A DNA stretch of 64,000 bases from Sphingobium sp. (GTDB lineage: Bacteria; Pseudomonadota; Alphaproteobacteria; Sphingomonadales; Sphingomonadaceae), in NCBI GenBank assembly GCA_009360885.1, contig SPEL01000003.1, positions 124,001 through 188,000 of the forward strand, written 5' to 3'. Below are positions 10,601 through 18,394 of this stretch, piece by piece. The notes under the pieces are model-generated. The model was not told where the DNA came from and ran no database searches. It worked only from the letters and a program-made list of their open reading frames with translations. The translations under genes were made by a program, and so were the position numbers. Numbering within the stretch: position 1 is the stretch's first letter; each line of letters opens with the position of its first letter.

Positions 10601-10737
10601 GGAAGGAGGATCAGCCCCCGCGCCAGTGCCAGAGGATCATCCCCATATTGGGTAATCACCCCTCGCGCCAGTGCATCAGCAAAGGCCAAATGCGCCGAAA
10701 TAGTATAGAGCGATGGGGTCGCGGCCCGTTCAGACAC
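7672..10737 (-). CDS. addB: Double-strand break repair protein AddB
   Basis: 1021 residues, the partner of AddA. AddB carries an inactivated helicase-like region and a second nuclease domain that in characterised AddAB enzymes cuts the other strand. The family hallmark MILAGLNEGTWPGIPSPDPWL lies in the central part and the PD-(D/E)XK nuclease signature IVDYKTGKPPS in the C-terminal part. The N-terminal Walker-like segment is ILLPNNRAIKAV rather than a canonical P-loop, as expected for the alphaproteobacterial form. The start is a GTG (10735-10737) whose 8 bases GTGTCTGA overlap the murU stop, so translation is probably coupled. The downstream junction with addA also overlaps by 8 bases. Confidence 0.94.
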   Translation of the reverse strand: MSERAATPSLYTISAHLAFADALARGVITQYGDDPLALARGLILLPNNRAIKAVRDAFVRQSGGGLLMPRLVPIGDEELGERLGSALDPLGEGLDIPPAIPAMDRQMILAHMVQQVRAEHRQPVDAGEAMRLAQALAQSIDQLHIEMVEPRRLKELPMAEELSGHWQASLRLLTILLDRWPEELNRLGMIDLADRRNRLLSHVAKRWKETPPSGFVIAAGIASVAPAVCDVLRTVSRMKNGQLVLAALDPSMSAEEWDAIGPFDADPVSGFRPRPQESHPQYAIKVMLNRIGAARDEIAQWNCGGGHDARAVRARNISNAMLVPAHTAKWRMLEKTERTLNGVRMMELPTPAQEAQAIALLLREALETKERTAALITPDRALAARVSAHLKRWNINADDSAGMPLSLTPPGTLLLALARVAAERFAPVALLDLLKHPLVRKGDERQDWLEQVRGLDLILRGPRPAPGLSGLAARLAPRAAGEQDRQAKLRARVAQWWADTQAHFVPLEGLAVDGTSLPHMLGTLRAIASDLSNDQIWAGHQGRALSDLFAEMERAAPSGPGHVEVEALPDLLARLLEGASVHPPQGGHPRIAIYGLLEARLQQADLMILAGLNEGTWPGIPSPDPWLAPRIRQLLGLPGLEQRIGLSAHDFASALGAPEVILSRARRSGSSPAIASRFWLRLQAMAGDHIEMLDTAPHWAGTIDAPARHTPTPRPQPCPPPALRPGALAVTQADRLAADPYAFYAGRILRLSPLERVDADPGPAWRGTHVHRVLELWFREDKCAPGRLETRTRDLFGQGDAHPILRALWMPRLLQSVRWIEEQVREDSAVEGRHIQLVETRGEITLGGITLSGTADRIDRLATGGIAIVDYKTGKPPSAKQVKQGFSLQLGLLGVIAEEGGFADLGKDTEAQKFEYWSTGKGKGGAFGYRVSPVKPGGSEKIIATEDFTRHATDQFLLAAGKWLTGDAPFTAQLNPDLPSYGEYDQLMRLEEWYGRGDSDGPSHHHSSGPSPASGGGRDND

Positions 10738-11464
10738 GACTTAGCGCTTCTTCCACCACCGATATGGCCTGCGGCGTGCCAACATCAAACCACAGCCCCT
10801 TATGCGACGCCCCATAAAGCCGCCCCGCCTCCATCGCCCGGTTCCACAATATATTGGTGGAAAACGCATCGGCAGGCGGGTCTTTCAGCAAACGCGGAGA
10901 CATAATCTGTACCCCGGTAAACACGAATGGCGCGATATAGCCGGATTTACGCCGGGAAAGGCGGCCATCACTCGCCATATGGAAATCACCGGGACCACTG
11001 TGGCAGTGCGCCTCCGCATGAGGAATGAGCAGGAGCAGCGCATCCATCTTCTCATCATCCCATAATTGGGAAAGGAATTCGATGCTGTCCTGCGGGCCAT
11101 CAACCCAGATATTATCGCTATTGGCGCATAAAAAGGGCTGATCGCCCAGCAGAGGCGCGGCCTTCATCAACCCACCGCCGGTTTCCAGCAACTTTTCCCG
11201 TTCATCGGAAATGAGGATTTCCATATCTGTACGACGCGCCCGCGCGTGGGCCACCACCGTATCCGCCAGATAATGAACATTAATGATGGTACGCTTTATG
11301 CCGCCCGCCTCCAGCCTATCCAGCGCATGGTCCATCAATGGCTTTCCCGCAACGCGCACCAATGGCTTGGGCTGGGTAGCAGTAAGCGGACGCATACGCT
11401 TACCAAGGCCGGCGGCCATCAGCATAGCGGTTGTAACGGGCCTGTTTGGGGGGGGAACGCTCAT
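10730..11464 (-). CDS. murU: N-acetylmuramate-1-phosphate uridylyltransferase MurU
   Basis: A 244-residue sugar-nucleotidyltransferase beginning with the pyrophosphorylase signature MAAGLGKRMRPLTATQPKPLVRVAGKPL. MurU makes UDP-MurNAc from MurNAc-1-phosphate in the anabolic peptidoglycan recycling route that bypasses de novo synthesis and fosfomycin inhibition, described in Pseudomonas. Family membership is seen directly; assignment to MurU rests on the adjacent amgK-like kinase gene, overlapping by 4 bases, which supplies the substrate. Mannose-1-phosphate guanylyltransferase-like activity would be the main alternative, since older annotations often use that name. Confidence 0.88.
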   Translation of the reverse strand: MSVPPPNRPVTTAMLMAAGLGKRMRPLTATQPKPLVRVAGKPLMDHALDRLEAGGIKRTIINVHYLADTVVAHARARRTDMEILISDEREKLLETGGGLMKAAPLLGDQPFLCANSDNIWVDGPQDSIEFLSQLWDDEKMDALLLLIPHAEAHCHSGPGDFHMASDGRLSRRKSGYIAPFVFTGVQIMSPRLLKDPPADAFSTNILWNRAMEAGRLYGASHKGLWFDVGTPQAISVVEEALSRV

Positions 11465-12453
11465 GCGACCTCTCCCATCAGGGATTTGCGACGAATGGCA
11501 GGCGGAATATGCGCGTCAAACCACGCCTTCACCGGGGCCAGCGCCGGATGGGCAAGGTCGCGTTCCAGCAAAGCCCACATGCGCGGTAGAAAATCGAGAT
11601 AACGGGGCTTGCCATCGCGCTGATAGAGGCGCGTGAAAATGCCGATAATCTTGGCGTTACGCTGCGCCCCCAATACCGCATAGGCCGCGTCAAAACCGGG
11701 ACCGGACTGTGCGATTTCCTTATAAAGCGCGATCATTCTGGCCTCCAGCTCCGGCGAAACATCCCGCCGCGCATCTTGCAGCAAGGAAACCAGATCATAA
11801 GCCGGATGGCCCACCAGAGCGTCCTGAAAATCGAGAAGGCCCAGATTATACGCATCCTCCCGCCCGTCGATCAGCATGATATTTTCGGCATGATAATCCC
11901 GTAGAACCGTGACGTTGGGCGCGTCATCCCTCTCCGCCAAAGGCAATACCACATCCCATGCCGCGCGATAGGCACCCTCATCAGCATCCACCCCGGCGGC
12001 GGGACAATACCACTGCGTCAGCAAATCCGTTTCGCGCTGATATGTGGCACGGTCATAAGGCGGTACATCGGCGGGTGGTTGACGGTGCAAATCCGCGAGC
12101 AATCGGATGCAGCGCGCATAAATCGCCTCCTCATCCTGCGGATAGGCGTCGAGATGATCCCGCACGCGGGCATCGCCAAAATCCTCCAGCAGCACAAGGC
12201 CATGGTCCAGATCCTGCCCATAAATGGCGGGCGCGGCAAATCCCTGCGCCGAGAGATGCTGCGCTATGGCGATAAAGGGGCGCGGGTCCTCATGCGGCGG
12301 GGGAGCATCCATCAGAACGGCACGGCGGTTGCCCGCATCATCCACCACCCGGAAATAACGGCGAAAGGATGCATCCCCCGCCAGCGGCAGGATGTCTGCC
12401 CCTCCCCATCCCACGGAGCGCAGAAAATCAGGGCTGGTTTCGGGTGGGATCAT
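11461..12453 (-). CDS. amgK: N-acetylmuramate/N-acetylglucosamine anomeric kinase AmgK
   Basis: About 330 residues with the aminoglycoside-phosphotransferase fold. Seen: LPLAGDASFRRYFRV near the N terminus, VLLEDFGD, the catalytic loop LRDYHAENIMLI and the metal-binding LLDFQDALVGHPAYDL. AmgK phosphorylates recycled MurNAc and GlcNAc at the anomeric carbon, feeding MurU, whose gene starts within the last 4 bases of this one. The ATG at 12453 overlaps the tsaE stop as ATGA and gives the usual family N terminus (MIPPETSP); an ATG at 12465 with a GGAAAG ribosome site, or a GTG at 12477, are alternatives. Not an antibiotic-resistance gene despite the fold. Confidence 0.88.
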   Translation of the reverse strand: MIPPETSPDFLRSVGWGGADILPLAGDASFRRYFRVVDDAGNRRAVLMDAPPPHEDPRPFIAIAQHLSAQGFAAPAIYGQDLDHGLVLLEDFGDARVRDHLDAYPQDEEAIYARCIRLLADLHRQPPADVPPYDRATYQRETDLLTQWYCPAAGVDADEGAYRAAWDVVLPLAERDDAPNVTVLRDYHAENIMLIDGREDAYNLGLLDFQDALVGHPAYDLVSLLQDARRDVSPELEARMIALYKEIAQSGPGFDAAYAVLGAQRNAKIIGIFTRLYQRDGKPRYLDFLPRMWALLERDLAHPALAPVKAWFDAHIPPAIRRKSLMGEVA

Positions 12454-12944
12454 TGAAAGGGCCATTTTTCTTTCCACTGAGGGGGCAAAGTTGCGGTGAT
12501 AGTGCGCGGGCCAGCAGGGTCATCCATGCTGAGGGTAAGGACCAGAGCATGGGGCCATAAGCGGCTGCCCATGCGTTCCGGCCATTCGATGACCAGCGCA
12601 CCATCATAAAGATAATCATCCAGCCCAAGTTCCTCCATATCTGCCTCATCATCGAGCCGATACAAATCAACATGGGCGAGCGGCAGACGGACTTCTGGCA
12701 CTTCATAGGCCTGAACAATAGCGAAGCTGGGGCTGGGTGCCTCTTCTTCCAGCCCAAGTTCATGGAGAAGCCCACGGGTCAGCGTGGTCTTACCGCATCC
12801 CAAAGTGCCATTAAGGGCGATCACGTCACCAGGGGCCAATAACCGCGCCAACGCCGCGCCAATGGCCTGCATTTCGGCATCGCTGACGACAAGGATGGGC
12901 TCGGTTTGCCCACCAATGTCCCGATCTTCGCCTTCATCAGCCAT
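12450..12944 (-). CDS. tsaE: tRNA t6A biosynthesis ATPase TsaE
   Basis: About 164 residues. TsaE is the ATPase that works with TsaB and TsaD to form threonylcarbamoyl-adenosine at tRNA position 37. The P-loop LNGTLGCGKTTLTRGLLHELG and the following LAHVDLYRLDDEADMEELGLDDYL are diagnostic. The ATG at 12944 is preferred because AAGGA lies nine bases upstream and it gives an 8-base overlap (ATGGCTGA) with the divL stop, the same arrangement as other junctions in this operon; an ATG three codons earlier sits directly on the AAGGA. It overlaps amgK by 4 bases. Confidence 0.93.
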   Translation of the reverse strand: MADEGEDRDIGGQTEPILVVSDAEMQAIGAALARLLAPGDVIALNGTLGCGKTTLTRGLLHELGLEEEAPSPSFAIVQAYEVPEVRLPLAHVDLYRLDDEADMEELGLDDYLYDGALVIEWPERMGSRLWPHALVLTLSMDDPAGPRTITATLPPQWKEKWPFQ

Positions 12945-15354
12945 GTGGGGCATTCCTTTTCACGCTGGCCTTTGACATATCAACCCTCGGCAAATCACCA
13001 CGCGGCAATTCCATCACCACCATCGTGCCTTCGCCCGGCTCGGAAATCAGCGATACAGTCCCGCCATGGGCCTCTACCAGCTTGCGCACCAGCGGCAGAC
13101 CAAGCCCCGCGCCATTACTGCGCCCGCCGCCTTCGCTCATCCGACTGAACACATCAAAGGCCCGCGCCTGCGCCCGCGCATCCATGCCGGGGCCATTATC
13201 GGATACGACCAGCCGCGCGTTCTTCACCTGCCCATCACTATGGAGCAATATGCGCCCGCCCGCAGGCACCGCGCGCAAGGCGTTATCAACCAGTTGATCC
13301 AGCGCCTGCGCGAGGCGCTTCGGGTCTCCCATGACCCGTCCTGTCGATGGTTTCACATCCATGACCAGCGCAATATTTCTGTCCTCAGCCGCTTTTTCCC
13401 AACGCATATGGCAGGCTTCCACCAACCCCTGCAATTCCACCGGAACCCGGCCAAGGGGGAGCGTTCCGGCTTCACCCTGCGTAAGGTCCAGCACACGGTC
13501 AATCAAGCTGGAGAGCTTTTCCGTCGATTCCAATATTGCGCTGACATATTCCTGCGCGACCGGGGGTAGTTCACCGGTATAGCCCGCCTTCATCATCTCG
13601 GCAAAACCACCAATAGTGGTGAGCGGCGTGCGCAGATCATAGCTCATATTCGTGAGGAAGGCGGTCTTGATCTTATCGGCTTCCGCGAGTGCCTCATTCT
13701 GTTCGCGCAGCACCTCTTCTATCCGGCGGCTATCGGTAACATCCATCATGGTGAAGAGCGCATTGCCATCAGGTAAGGGAATCGCCGCGAAATCAAAAGT
13801 ACGCCCATCGGCGAACACCACCCGGCCATTGCGCTGCTTGCGGTCAATCGTGCAGGATCGCATGAGTTCCCGCACGAGGCTGGCCTGTGGCGGACGGGCG
13901 AGCCGATCCGACATGCTGTTCATGAAATCATCAATGCGCGGATGGGCGGCCAGCACCGCTTCATCGACATTCCAGATATGGCGAAAACGGCTATTCCACA
14001 AATGCAGGCGACCATCCGCCGCGAAGACGCCGATGCCTTCAAACAGGCTGTCAAATGTCGCGGTGCGGACACGAAGCAAAGTATCCCGCGCACTCGATAG
14101 CTGAACCTGCTCCGTCCTGTCCTCGAAAATCAGCAGAAGCCCGCCATCAGGCATAGGCTGGGCGAACACCCGCAAATGGGTTCCATCCGCGAGCAGCCAG
14201 TTTTCTTCGGTCGCCCCGGCCGCTGTGAACCATTCCCGCCTTTCCTTGCGCCACGAAGGAAAATCGCGATGTTCCGGGATACGGCCACCCTCGCGCATTC
14301 TGTCCAGCACCCGTTCAAATTCCGGGTGATCCATCAGATGGTCGGGCTGCAACGCAAACAGGCTGACAAAAGACTGATTCCAGAAGCTGAGCGAACGGTC
14401 AGGCCCGAATTGCACCACCGCCGCCGACAGACGATCCAGCAAATCCCGCTGCGATGCGATAAGCCGCACCTGCTCTGCCCGTACGCTCTCAAAATCCTGC
14501 CGGTCAATGGCATAGCCTGCCACGCCCATCGATCGCACCGGTACCTCAACCATCTGCATCATCCGCCGCTCACCATGTAAAGTGGCCGGGACTGTGCGAG
14601 ACATGACCGTCCCTTTTGTCAGCGTGAAACGAGCAGCCTGCCGTGGGGGAAGGTTATCAATGGCTTCAAATAATTCAATGCCTTGCTCTATCACATCGGC
14701 TGCGCTGGCGGCATCAACTGCCCGTACATAGGCGTGGTTGACCAGCGAAAGATGCAAATCCTTATCCCGATACCACATAGGCAGCGGGGCGGCCTCTATC
14801 AGGCCGGACAGCGCCTCCAGCGCCTCACGCAACAATGTTTCTTCGTTTTCCAGCGTGGCAATGCGCTGCTGGCTATCGGTCGCATCGAATATCCAGAGGA
14901 TGACCCCGCCCGCATTGGCGATATCCGGTCCGGCGGGCGCGCCGCGCACCAGCAAAATACGGTTGGAGCCTTCCGCCCGCACGGAACGGACAAAGGCCCG
15001 CCCTCCGCGCTGCGTCGCCACTATATCCTGCTCCAGCCCTTGGCGGTCCACCGGCTTCAATCCACCACCAGCGCCCGTCAGTTCGGAGACAAAGGCAGGG
15101 ACAGTTTCACGCCCCAGCCATCCGGCCAGACGTCCCGGTGCCTCTATGCGCCCGTCAGCGCGAACGAGCAGCGGTATCGCAGGCGCGGATTGTAACAAGC
15201 CAGCGAGACGCTCAGCCTGTTCCCGTTGCGACTGGCTGTCCCGGCGCATCCGCAGACCGGTTACAATCGCCCAGACGCCCGCCGCCAGCCATAATGCAAG
15301 GACAACCCCCAGCATAAGCATTGCCGTTGCCGAAATTTCCGTCATCGGGGCCAT
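12937..15354 (-). CDS. divL: DivL-type PAS sensor kinase with Tyr in place of the phospho-acceptor His
   Basis: About 805 residues. The N terminus has one strong hydrophobic segment (AMLMLGVVLALWLAAGVWAIV), followed by PAS-like modules, a dimerisation/phospho-acceptor helix and an ATPase domain with an intact N box (QLVDNALRAVPAGG), G1 (DNGPGMD) and G2 (GAGLGLPLV). The H box reads FLTNMSYDLRTPLT: the invariant His is Tyr, codon TAT at 13639-13641. This is the hallmark of Caulobacter DivL, the essential regulator linking DivK to the CckA-CtrA cell-cycle relay, so I assign orthology. Start is uncertain: GTG at 15366, ATG at 15354 or 15345. It is the first gene of the overlapping operon through addA and is separated from ahcY by a terminator. 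Confidence 0.85.
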   Translation of the reverse strand: MAPMTEISATAMLMLGVVLALWLAAGVWAIVTGLRMRRDSQSQREQAERLAGLLQSAPAIPLLVRADGRIEAPGRLAGWLGRETVPAFVSELTGAGGGLKPVDRQGLEQDIVATQRGGRAFVRSVRAEGSNRILLVRGAPAGPDIANAGGVILWIFDATDSQQRIATLENEETLLREALEALSGLIEAAPLPMWYRDKDLHLSLVNHAYVRAVDAASAADVIEQGIELFEAIDNLPPRQAARFTLTKGTVMSRTVPATLHGERRMMQMVEVPVRSMGVAGYAIDRQDFESVRAEQVRLIASQRDLLDRLSAAVVQFGPDRSLSFWNQSFVSLFALQPDHLMDHPEFERVLDRMREGGRIPEHRDFPSWRKERREWFTAAGATEENWLLADGTHLRVFAQPMPDGGLLLIFEDRTEQVQLSSARDTLLRVRTATFDSLFEGIGVFAADGRLHLWNSRFRHIWNVDEAVLAAHPRIDDFMNSMSDRLARPPQASLVRELMRSCTIDRKQRNGRVVFADGRTFDFAAIPLPDGNALFTMMDVTDSRRIEEVLREQNEALAEADKIKTAFLTNMSYDLRTPLTTIGGFAEMMKAGYTGELPPVAQEYVSAILESTEKLSSLIDRVLDLTQGEAGTLPLGRVPVELQGLVEACHMRWEKAAEDRNIALVMDVKPSTGRVMGDPKRLAQALDQLVDNALRAVPAGGRILLHSDGQVKNARLVVSDNGPGMDARAQARAFDVFSRMSEGGGRSNGAGLGLPLVRKLVEAHGGTVSLISEPGEGTMVVMELPRGDLPRVDMSKASVKRNAPHG

Positions 15355-15471
15355 GTCCCCCTGCACTGGCGCACACCAATCATTCCAATGCGACTAAAGC
15401 ATTTTCATGACGGATGGAACCATCTGCGCGCCTGTAAAATAAGAATATTAGCTGGCTGACCAGACAAAATG

Positions 15472-15502
15472 AAAAGGGGCAGGCACAACCGCCCGCCCCT
15501 TC
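15472..15502 (-). terminator. Rho-independent terminator downstream of ahcY
   Basis: On the minus strand a GC-rich stem (AAGGGGC plus GGC on one arm, GCC plus GCCCCTT on the other, one mismatch, six-base loop) is followed by TTTTCATTTT. It lies 28 bases beyond the ahcY stop and upstream of divL, so it should separate the two transcription units. Confidence 0.75.
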
Positions 15503-15530
15503 TTTTATTAGTTAATGCGTTACCGAAAAA

Positions 15531-16934
15531 TCAGTAACGATAATGATCTGCCTTGAACGGCCCTTCGACCGGCACACCGATATAATCGGCCTGACGCTTG
15601 GAAAGAGTCGTCAGCTTCACACCCAGCTTTTCGAGGTGCAACGCGGCAACCTTTTCATCGAGATGCTTAGGCAGAACGTAAACGTCATTCTTATAAGCGC
15701 CCGGCTTGGTGAACAGTTCGATCTGCGCCAGAGTCTGGTTAGTGAAGCTCGATGACATAACGAAGCTGGGGTGGCCGGTGGCGCAACCAAGGTTCACCAG
15801 ACGTCCCTGCGCCAAAATAATGATCTGCTTGCCATCGGGGAATTCAACCAGATCGGTGCCAGGCTTAACTTCGGTCCACTTATAGTTGGAGAGGCCAGCA
15901 ATCTGGATTTCGCTGTCGAAGTGACCGATGTTGCACACGATCGACATCGGCTTCATCGCCTTCATATGGTCGGCGGTGATGACGTCTTCATTGCCGGTAG
16001 CGGTCACGAAAATATCGCAGCGCGTAACGGCTTCTTCCATCGTGACGACTTCATAGCCTTCCATCGCGGCCTGAAGCGCGCATATGGGATCGATTTCTGT
16101 TACCATGACGCGCGCGCCGCCCTGACGCAGGGACGCGGCAGACCCCTTGCCCACATCACCGAAGCCAGCGACGCAGGCGACCTTACCAGCCAGCATCACG
16201 TCAGTGGCACGGCGAATGGCGTCAACCAGCGATTCCTTGCAACCATAGAGGTTGTCGAACTTCGACTTGGTGACGCTGTCGTTCACGTTGATGGCCGGGA
16301 AAGGCAGCTTGCCTTCCTTGGCGATGTGATAAAGACGGTGAACGCCGGTGGTGGTTTCTTCGGAAACGCCCTTGATATTAGCAACCGACTTGGTGAGGTA
16401 GCCCGGTTTCGCCTTAACGAAAGCCTTCAATGCGCGCTGGAATTCAACTTCCTCGGCATTGGCGGGTTCAGGCAGGGTTTCACCAGCCTCGATACGCGCA
16501 CCCCACAGGGCAAACATCGTGGCGTCGCCGCCATCGTCGAGGATCATATTGGCGGTTTCATCACCCCAATCGAAGATGCTGCCGACATAATCCCAATATT
16601 CAGCGAGGCTTTCACCCTTGATGGCGAATACGGGGATGCCAGCCGCCGCAATGGCAGCAGCAGCGTGATCCTGCGTGGAGAAGATGTTGCAGGTTGCCCA
16701 GCGCACATCCGCACCCAGCGCAACCAGCGTTTCAATAAGAACAGCGGTCTGGATGGTCATGTGCAGCGAGCCAGTGATGCGCGCGCCCTTCAGCGGCTGC
16801 GCAGCGCCATATTCTTCGCGCAGAGCCATCAGGCCCGGCATTTCGGTTTCAGCGATAGCGATTTCGGCGCGGCCAAAATCCGCAAGGCCAATATCAGCGA
16901 TTACATAATCTTTGTCGAGAGCAGCGGTGGCCAC
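15531..16934 (-). CDS. ahcY: Adenosylhomocysteinase AhcY
   Basis: About 467 residues, the length of the bacterial enzyme. AhcY hydrolyses S-adenosylhomocysteine to adenosine and homocysteine, removing the product inhibitor of methyltransferases in the cytoplasm. Seen: [14 protein letters not shown], the NAD-binding [17 protein letters not shown], the [10 protein letters not shown] stretch, [10 protein letters not shown], and the C-terminal [11 protein letters not shown] take the GTG at 16934 ([10 protein letters not shown]) as start because GGGAGA lies six bases upstream; another in-frame GTG at 16958 would add eight residues without family resemblance. The leader contains a strong inverted repeat, described separately. 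Confidence 0.96.
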   Translation of the reverse strand: MATAALDKDYVIADIGLADFGRAEIAIAETEMPGLMALREEYGAAQPLKGARITGSLHMTIQTAVLIETLVALGADVRWATCNIFSTQDHAAAAIAAAGIPVFAIKGESLAEYWDYVGSIFDWGDETANMILDDGGDATMFALWGARIEAGETLPEPANAEEVEFQRALKAFVKAKPGYLTKSVANIKGVSEETTTGVHRLYHIAKEGKLPFPAINVNDSVTKSKFDNLYGCKESLVDAIRRATDVMLAGKVACVAGFGDVGKGSAASLRQGGARVMVTEIDPICALQAAMEGYEVVTMEEAVTRCDIFVTATGNEDVITADHMKAMKPMSIVCNIGHFDSEIQIAGLSNYKWTEVKPGTDLVEFPDGKQIIILAQGRLVNLGCATGHPSFVMSSSFTNQTLAQIELFTKPGAYKNDVYVLPKHLDEKVAALHLEKLGVKLTTLSKRQADYIGVPVEGPFKADHYRY

Positions 16935-16979
16935 GGAGAATCTCCCAGATAAGGTCACAACATGCCGGCGCGGAAATGC

Positions 16980-17021
16980 GCGGCGATGTTGCGCCCTTTA
17001 GCAAGGCGGGCAACGCGCCGC
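16980..17021 (-). promoter_or_regulatory. Strong stem-loop in the ahcY leader
   Basis: On the minus strand, GCGGCG (17016-17021) pairs with CGCCGC (16980-16985), and GTTGC inside it pairs with GCAAC, with a loop containing CCGCCTTGCTAAAGGG. It lies 45-90 bases upstream of the ahcY start. I could not match it convincingly to the consensus of any S-adenosylhomocysteine or S-adenosylmethionine riboswitch, and there is no T-run after it, so it is listed only as a structured leader of unknown role. Confidence 0.4.
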
Positions 17022-17081
17022 AAGGCAATATAAAGACCTCTTTAAATAGATTTTCCCCGATAACGGATTTTAAACGCCCAA

Positions 17082-17678
17082 TCAGGCCAATCCGCTTTGC
17101 CCCGCCAGCAAACGCACATCCACCCCGCTCGCCGCAAAACTCTTTTCCCATCGGCGCGATGCATCAACCCCTACAAGACCGGGCGCAATATCCTCCCCCA
17201 GAAACCAGCCATGGCGGGTCATCTCATCTTCCAGTTGGCCCTCTCCCCAGCCAGTATAGCCAAGGGTGACAATATAATCACGCGGACCGCCACCTTGGGC
17301 GATAGCCTTCAATATATCGAGCGAACCAGAAAGCGCCCAATGCGCATTCACCACCATCGCGTCCTGCCCGCCCCAGTCGCGGCTATGGATCAGGAATCCG
17401 CGCTGAGGCTCCACCGGCCCGCCGCGCAACACCGGCACATGCAGCAACCCCTCGCCCCCCTCAATAGAGAGGCCATCCATTACATCAGCCAGAGTAAGGC
17501 CCGGTATCGCATGGGCAATGTCCAGCCCCAATGCGCCATGTTCATCATGCACGCACATCGCAATGGCCGCGCGATCGAAATTCTCATCCCCCATGCCCGG
17601 CAACGCGAGTAGCATACGCCCCGCATAATATAGCGGACTATCAATAGCGGAGGAGGATGCGGACGTCATAGCCATCAT
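17082..17678 (-). CDS. YqgE/AlgH family protein (DUF179)
   Basis: A 198-residue cytoplasmic protein of the YqgE/AlgH family. The family hallmark motifs are visible: YYAGRMLLALPGM at the start, GGPVEPQRGFLIHS in the middle and TLGYTGWGEGQLEDEM toward the C terminus. The biochemical role of the family is not settled, although AlgH was named for an effect on alginate genes in Pseudomonas. Starts at 17678, 17675 or 17669 are all possible and differ only by a few residues. It lies upstream of ahcY on the same strand with about 150 bases between, which include the ahcY leader. Confidence 0.92.
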   Translation of the reverse strand: MMAMTSASSSAIDSPLYYAGRMLLALPGMGDENFDRAAIAMCVHDEHGALGLDIAHAIPGLTLADVMDGLSIEGGEGLLHVPVLRGGPVEPQRGFLIHSRDWGGQDAMVVNAHWALSGSLDILKAIAQGGGPRDYIVTLGYTGWGEGQLEDEMTRHGWFLGEDIAPGLVGVDASRRWEKSFAASGVDVRLLAGQSGLA

Positions 17679-17835
17679 CCTAAGCGTTCGCCGGACCTAC
17701 CGGCAACCTCTTTTCCTGCCTCTTTTGCTGTTAATGCCATGCTATTGTCATTTCATCAGGCAAAGAGTTGATTTATACGCCGCGCATACCAGTTCATAGC
17801 AGCACCGAAACATCACTGAACCGAGGAGCATGACA

Positions 17836-18318
17836 ATGACCATCGCAAAAGGCGATAAACTGCCCGCCGTTACTTTTACCACAATGACCGAAAATGGCCC
17901 GGAACAGGTCAATGGCGCTGATTATTTCAAGGGCCGCACTGTTGCGCTGTTCTCCGTACCCGGCGCATTCACGCCAACCTGCTCCGCCAAGCATCTGCCC
18001 GGCTTTGTTGAAAAAGCCGAAGAGCTGAAGGCAAAGGGCGTGGATGAAATCGCCTGCACAGCAGTAAACGACGTATTCGTCATGGGCGCATGGGGTAACT
18101 CGGCCTCCGCCGATGGCAAGGTAACGATGCTTGCTGACGGCAATGGCGATTTCGCAAAGGCTGTTGGCCTTGAAATGGATGGCAGCGGTTATGGCATGGG
18201 CACGCGCGGCCAGCGTTTCTCGATGATCGTTAAGGATGGCGTTGTTGAGGAACTGAACGTCGAAGCCCCCGGCGATTTCAAGCTTTCCAGCGCAGACTAT
18301 ATGCTGGGCCAGCTTTAA
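17836..18318 (+). CDS. Peroxiredoxin, Prx5-like (AhpE/hybrid redoxin type)
   Basis: A 160-residue thiol peroxidase that reduces hydrogen and organic peroxides with thioredoxin or glutathione. The peroxidatic Cys is in VPGAFTPTCSAKHLPGF (Cys49 from the chosen start), the signature of the Prx5 group, and the C-terminal part contains RGQRFSMIVKDGVVEELNVE. The second of two closely spaced ATGs (17836) is preferred because GAGGAG lies seven to eight bases upstream, whereas the first ATG (17830) is nearly on top of it. A terminator follows at once, so it is probably a single-gene transcript. Confidence 0.92.
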   Translation: MTIAKGDKLPAVTFTTMTENGPEQVNGADYFKGRTVALFSVPGAFTPTCSAKHLPGFVEKAEELKAKGVDEIACTAVNDVFVMGAWGNSASADGKVTMLADGNGDFAKAVGLEMDGSGYGMGTRGQRFSMIVKDGVVEELNVEAPGDFKLSSADYMLGQL

Positions 18319-18340
18319 TCCACCCAGTATAGAAATGAGA

Positions 18341-18373
18341 AAGCCGGAGGCACCCGCCCCCGGCTCTTTCTTT
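18341..18373 (+). terminator. Rho-independent terminator after the peroxiredoxin gene
   Basis: AGCCGG-A-GG and CC-CCGGCT arms flank a short loop and are followed by CTTTCTTTA on the plus strand, about 23 bases after the stop. The upstream GAGAAA can extend the stem, and the structure may also act on the convergent peptidase gene. Confidence 0.75.
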
Positions 18374-18394
18374 ATGTGCGATCAGGCAACTGGC

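Noticed and set aside
9140..10905. Two long plus-strand frames opposite addB
   Set aside because: Antisense frames typical of GC-rich genes; the product is Arg/Ser-rich without pattern.
11461..12453. Aminoglycoside phosphotransferase (resistance gene)
   Set aside because: The fold is shared, but position next to murU and the family-type N terminus point to AmgK in wall recycling.
15771..16952. 393-codon plus-strand frame opposite ahcY
   Set aside because: Shadow of a highly conserved gene with strong codon bias; no ribosome site and no recognisable domain.
16935..17030. Known S-adenosylhomocysteine riboswitch
   Set aside because: The hairpin does not reproduce the conserved core I know for that class; kept only as an uncharacterised leader structure.
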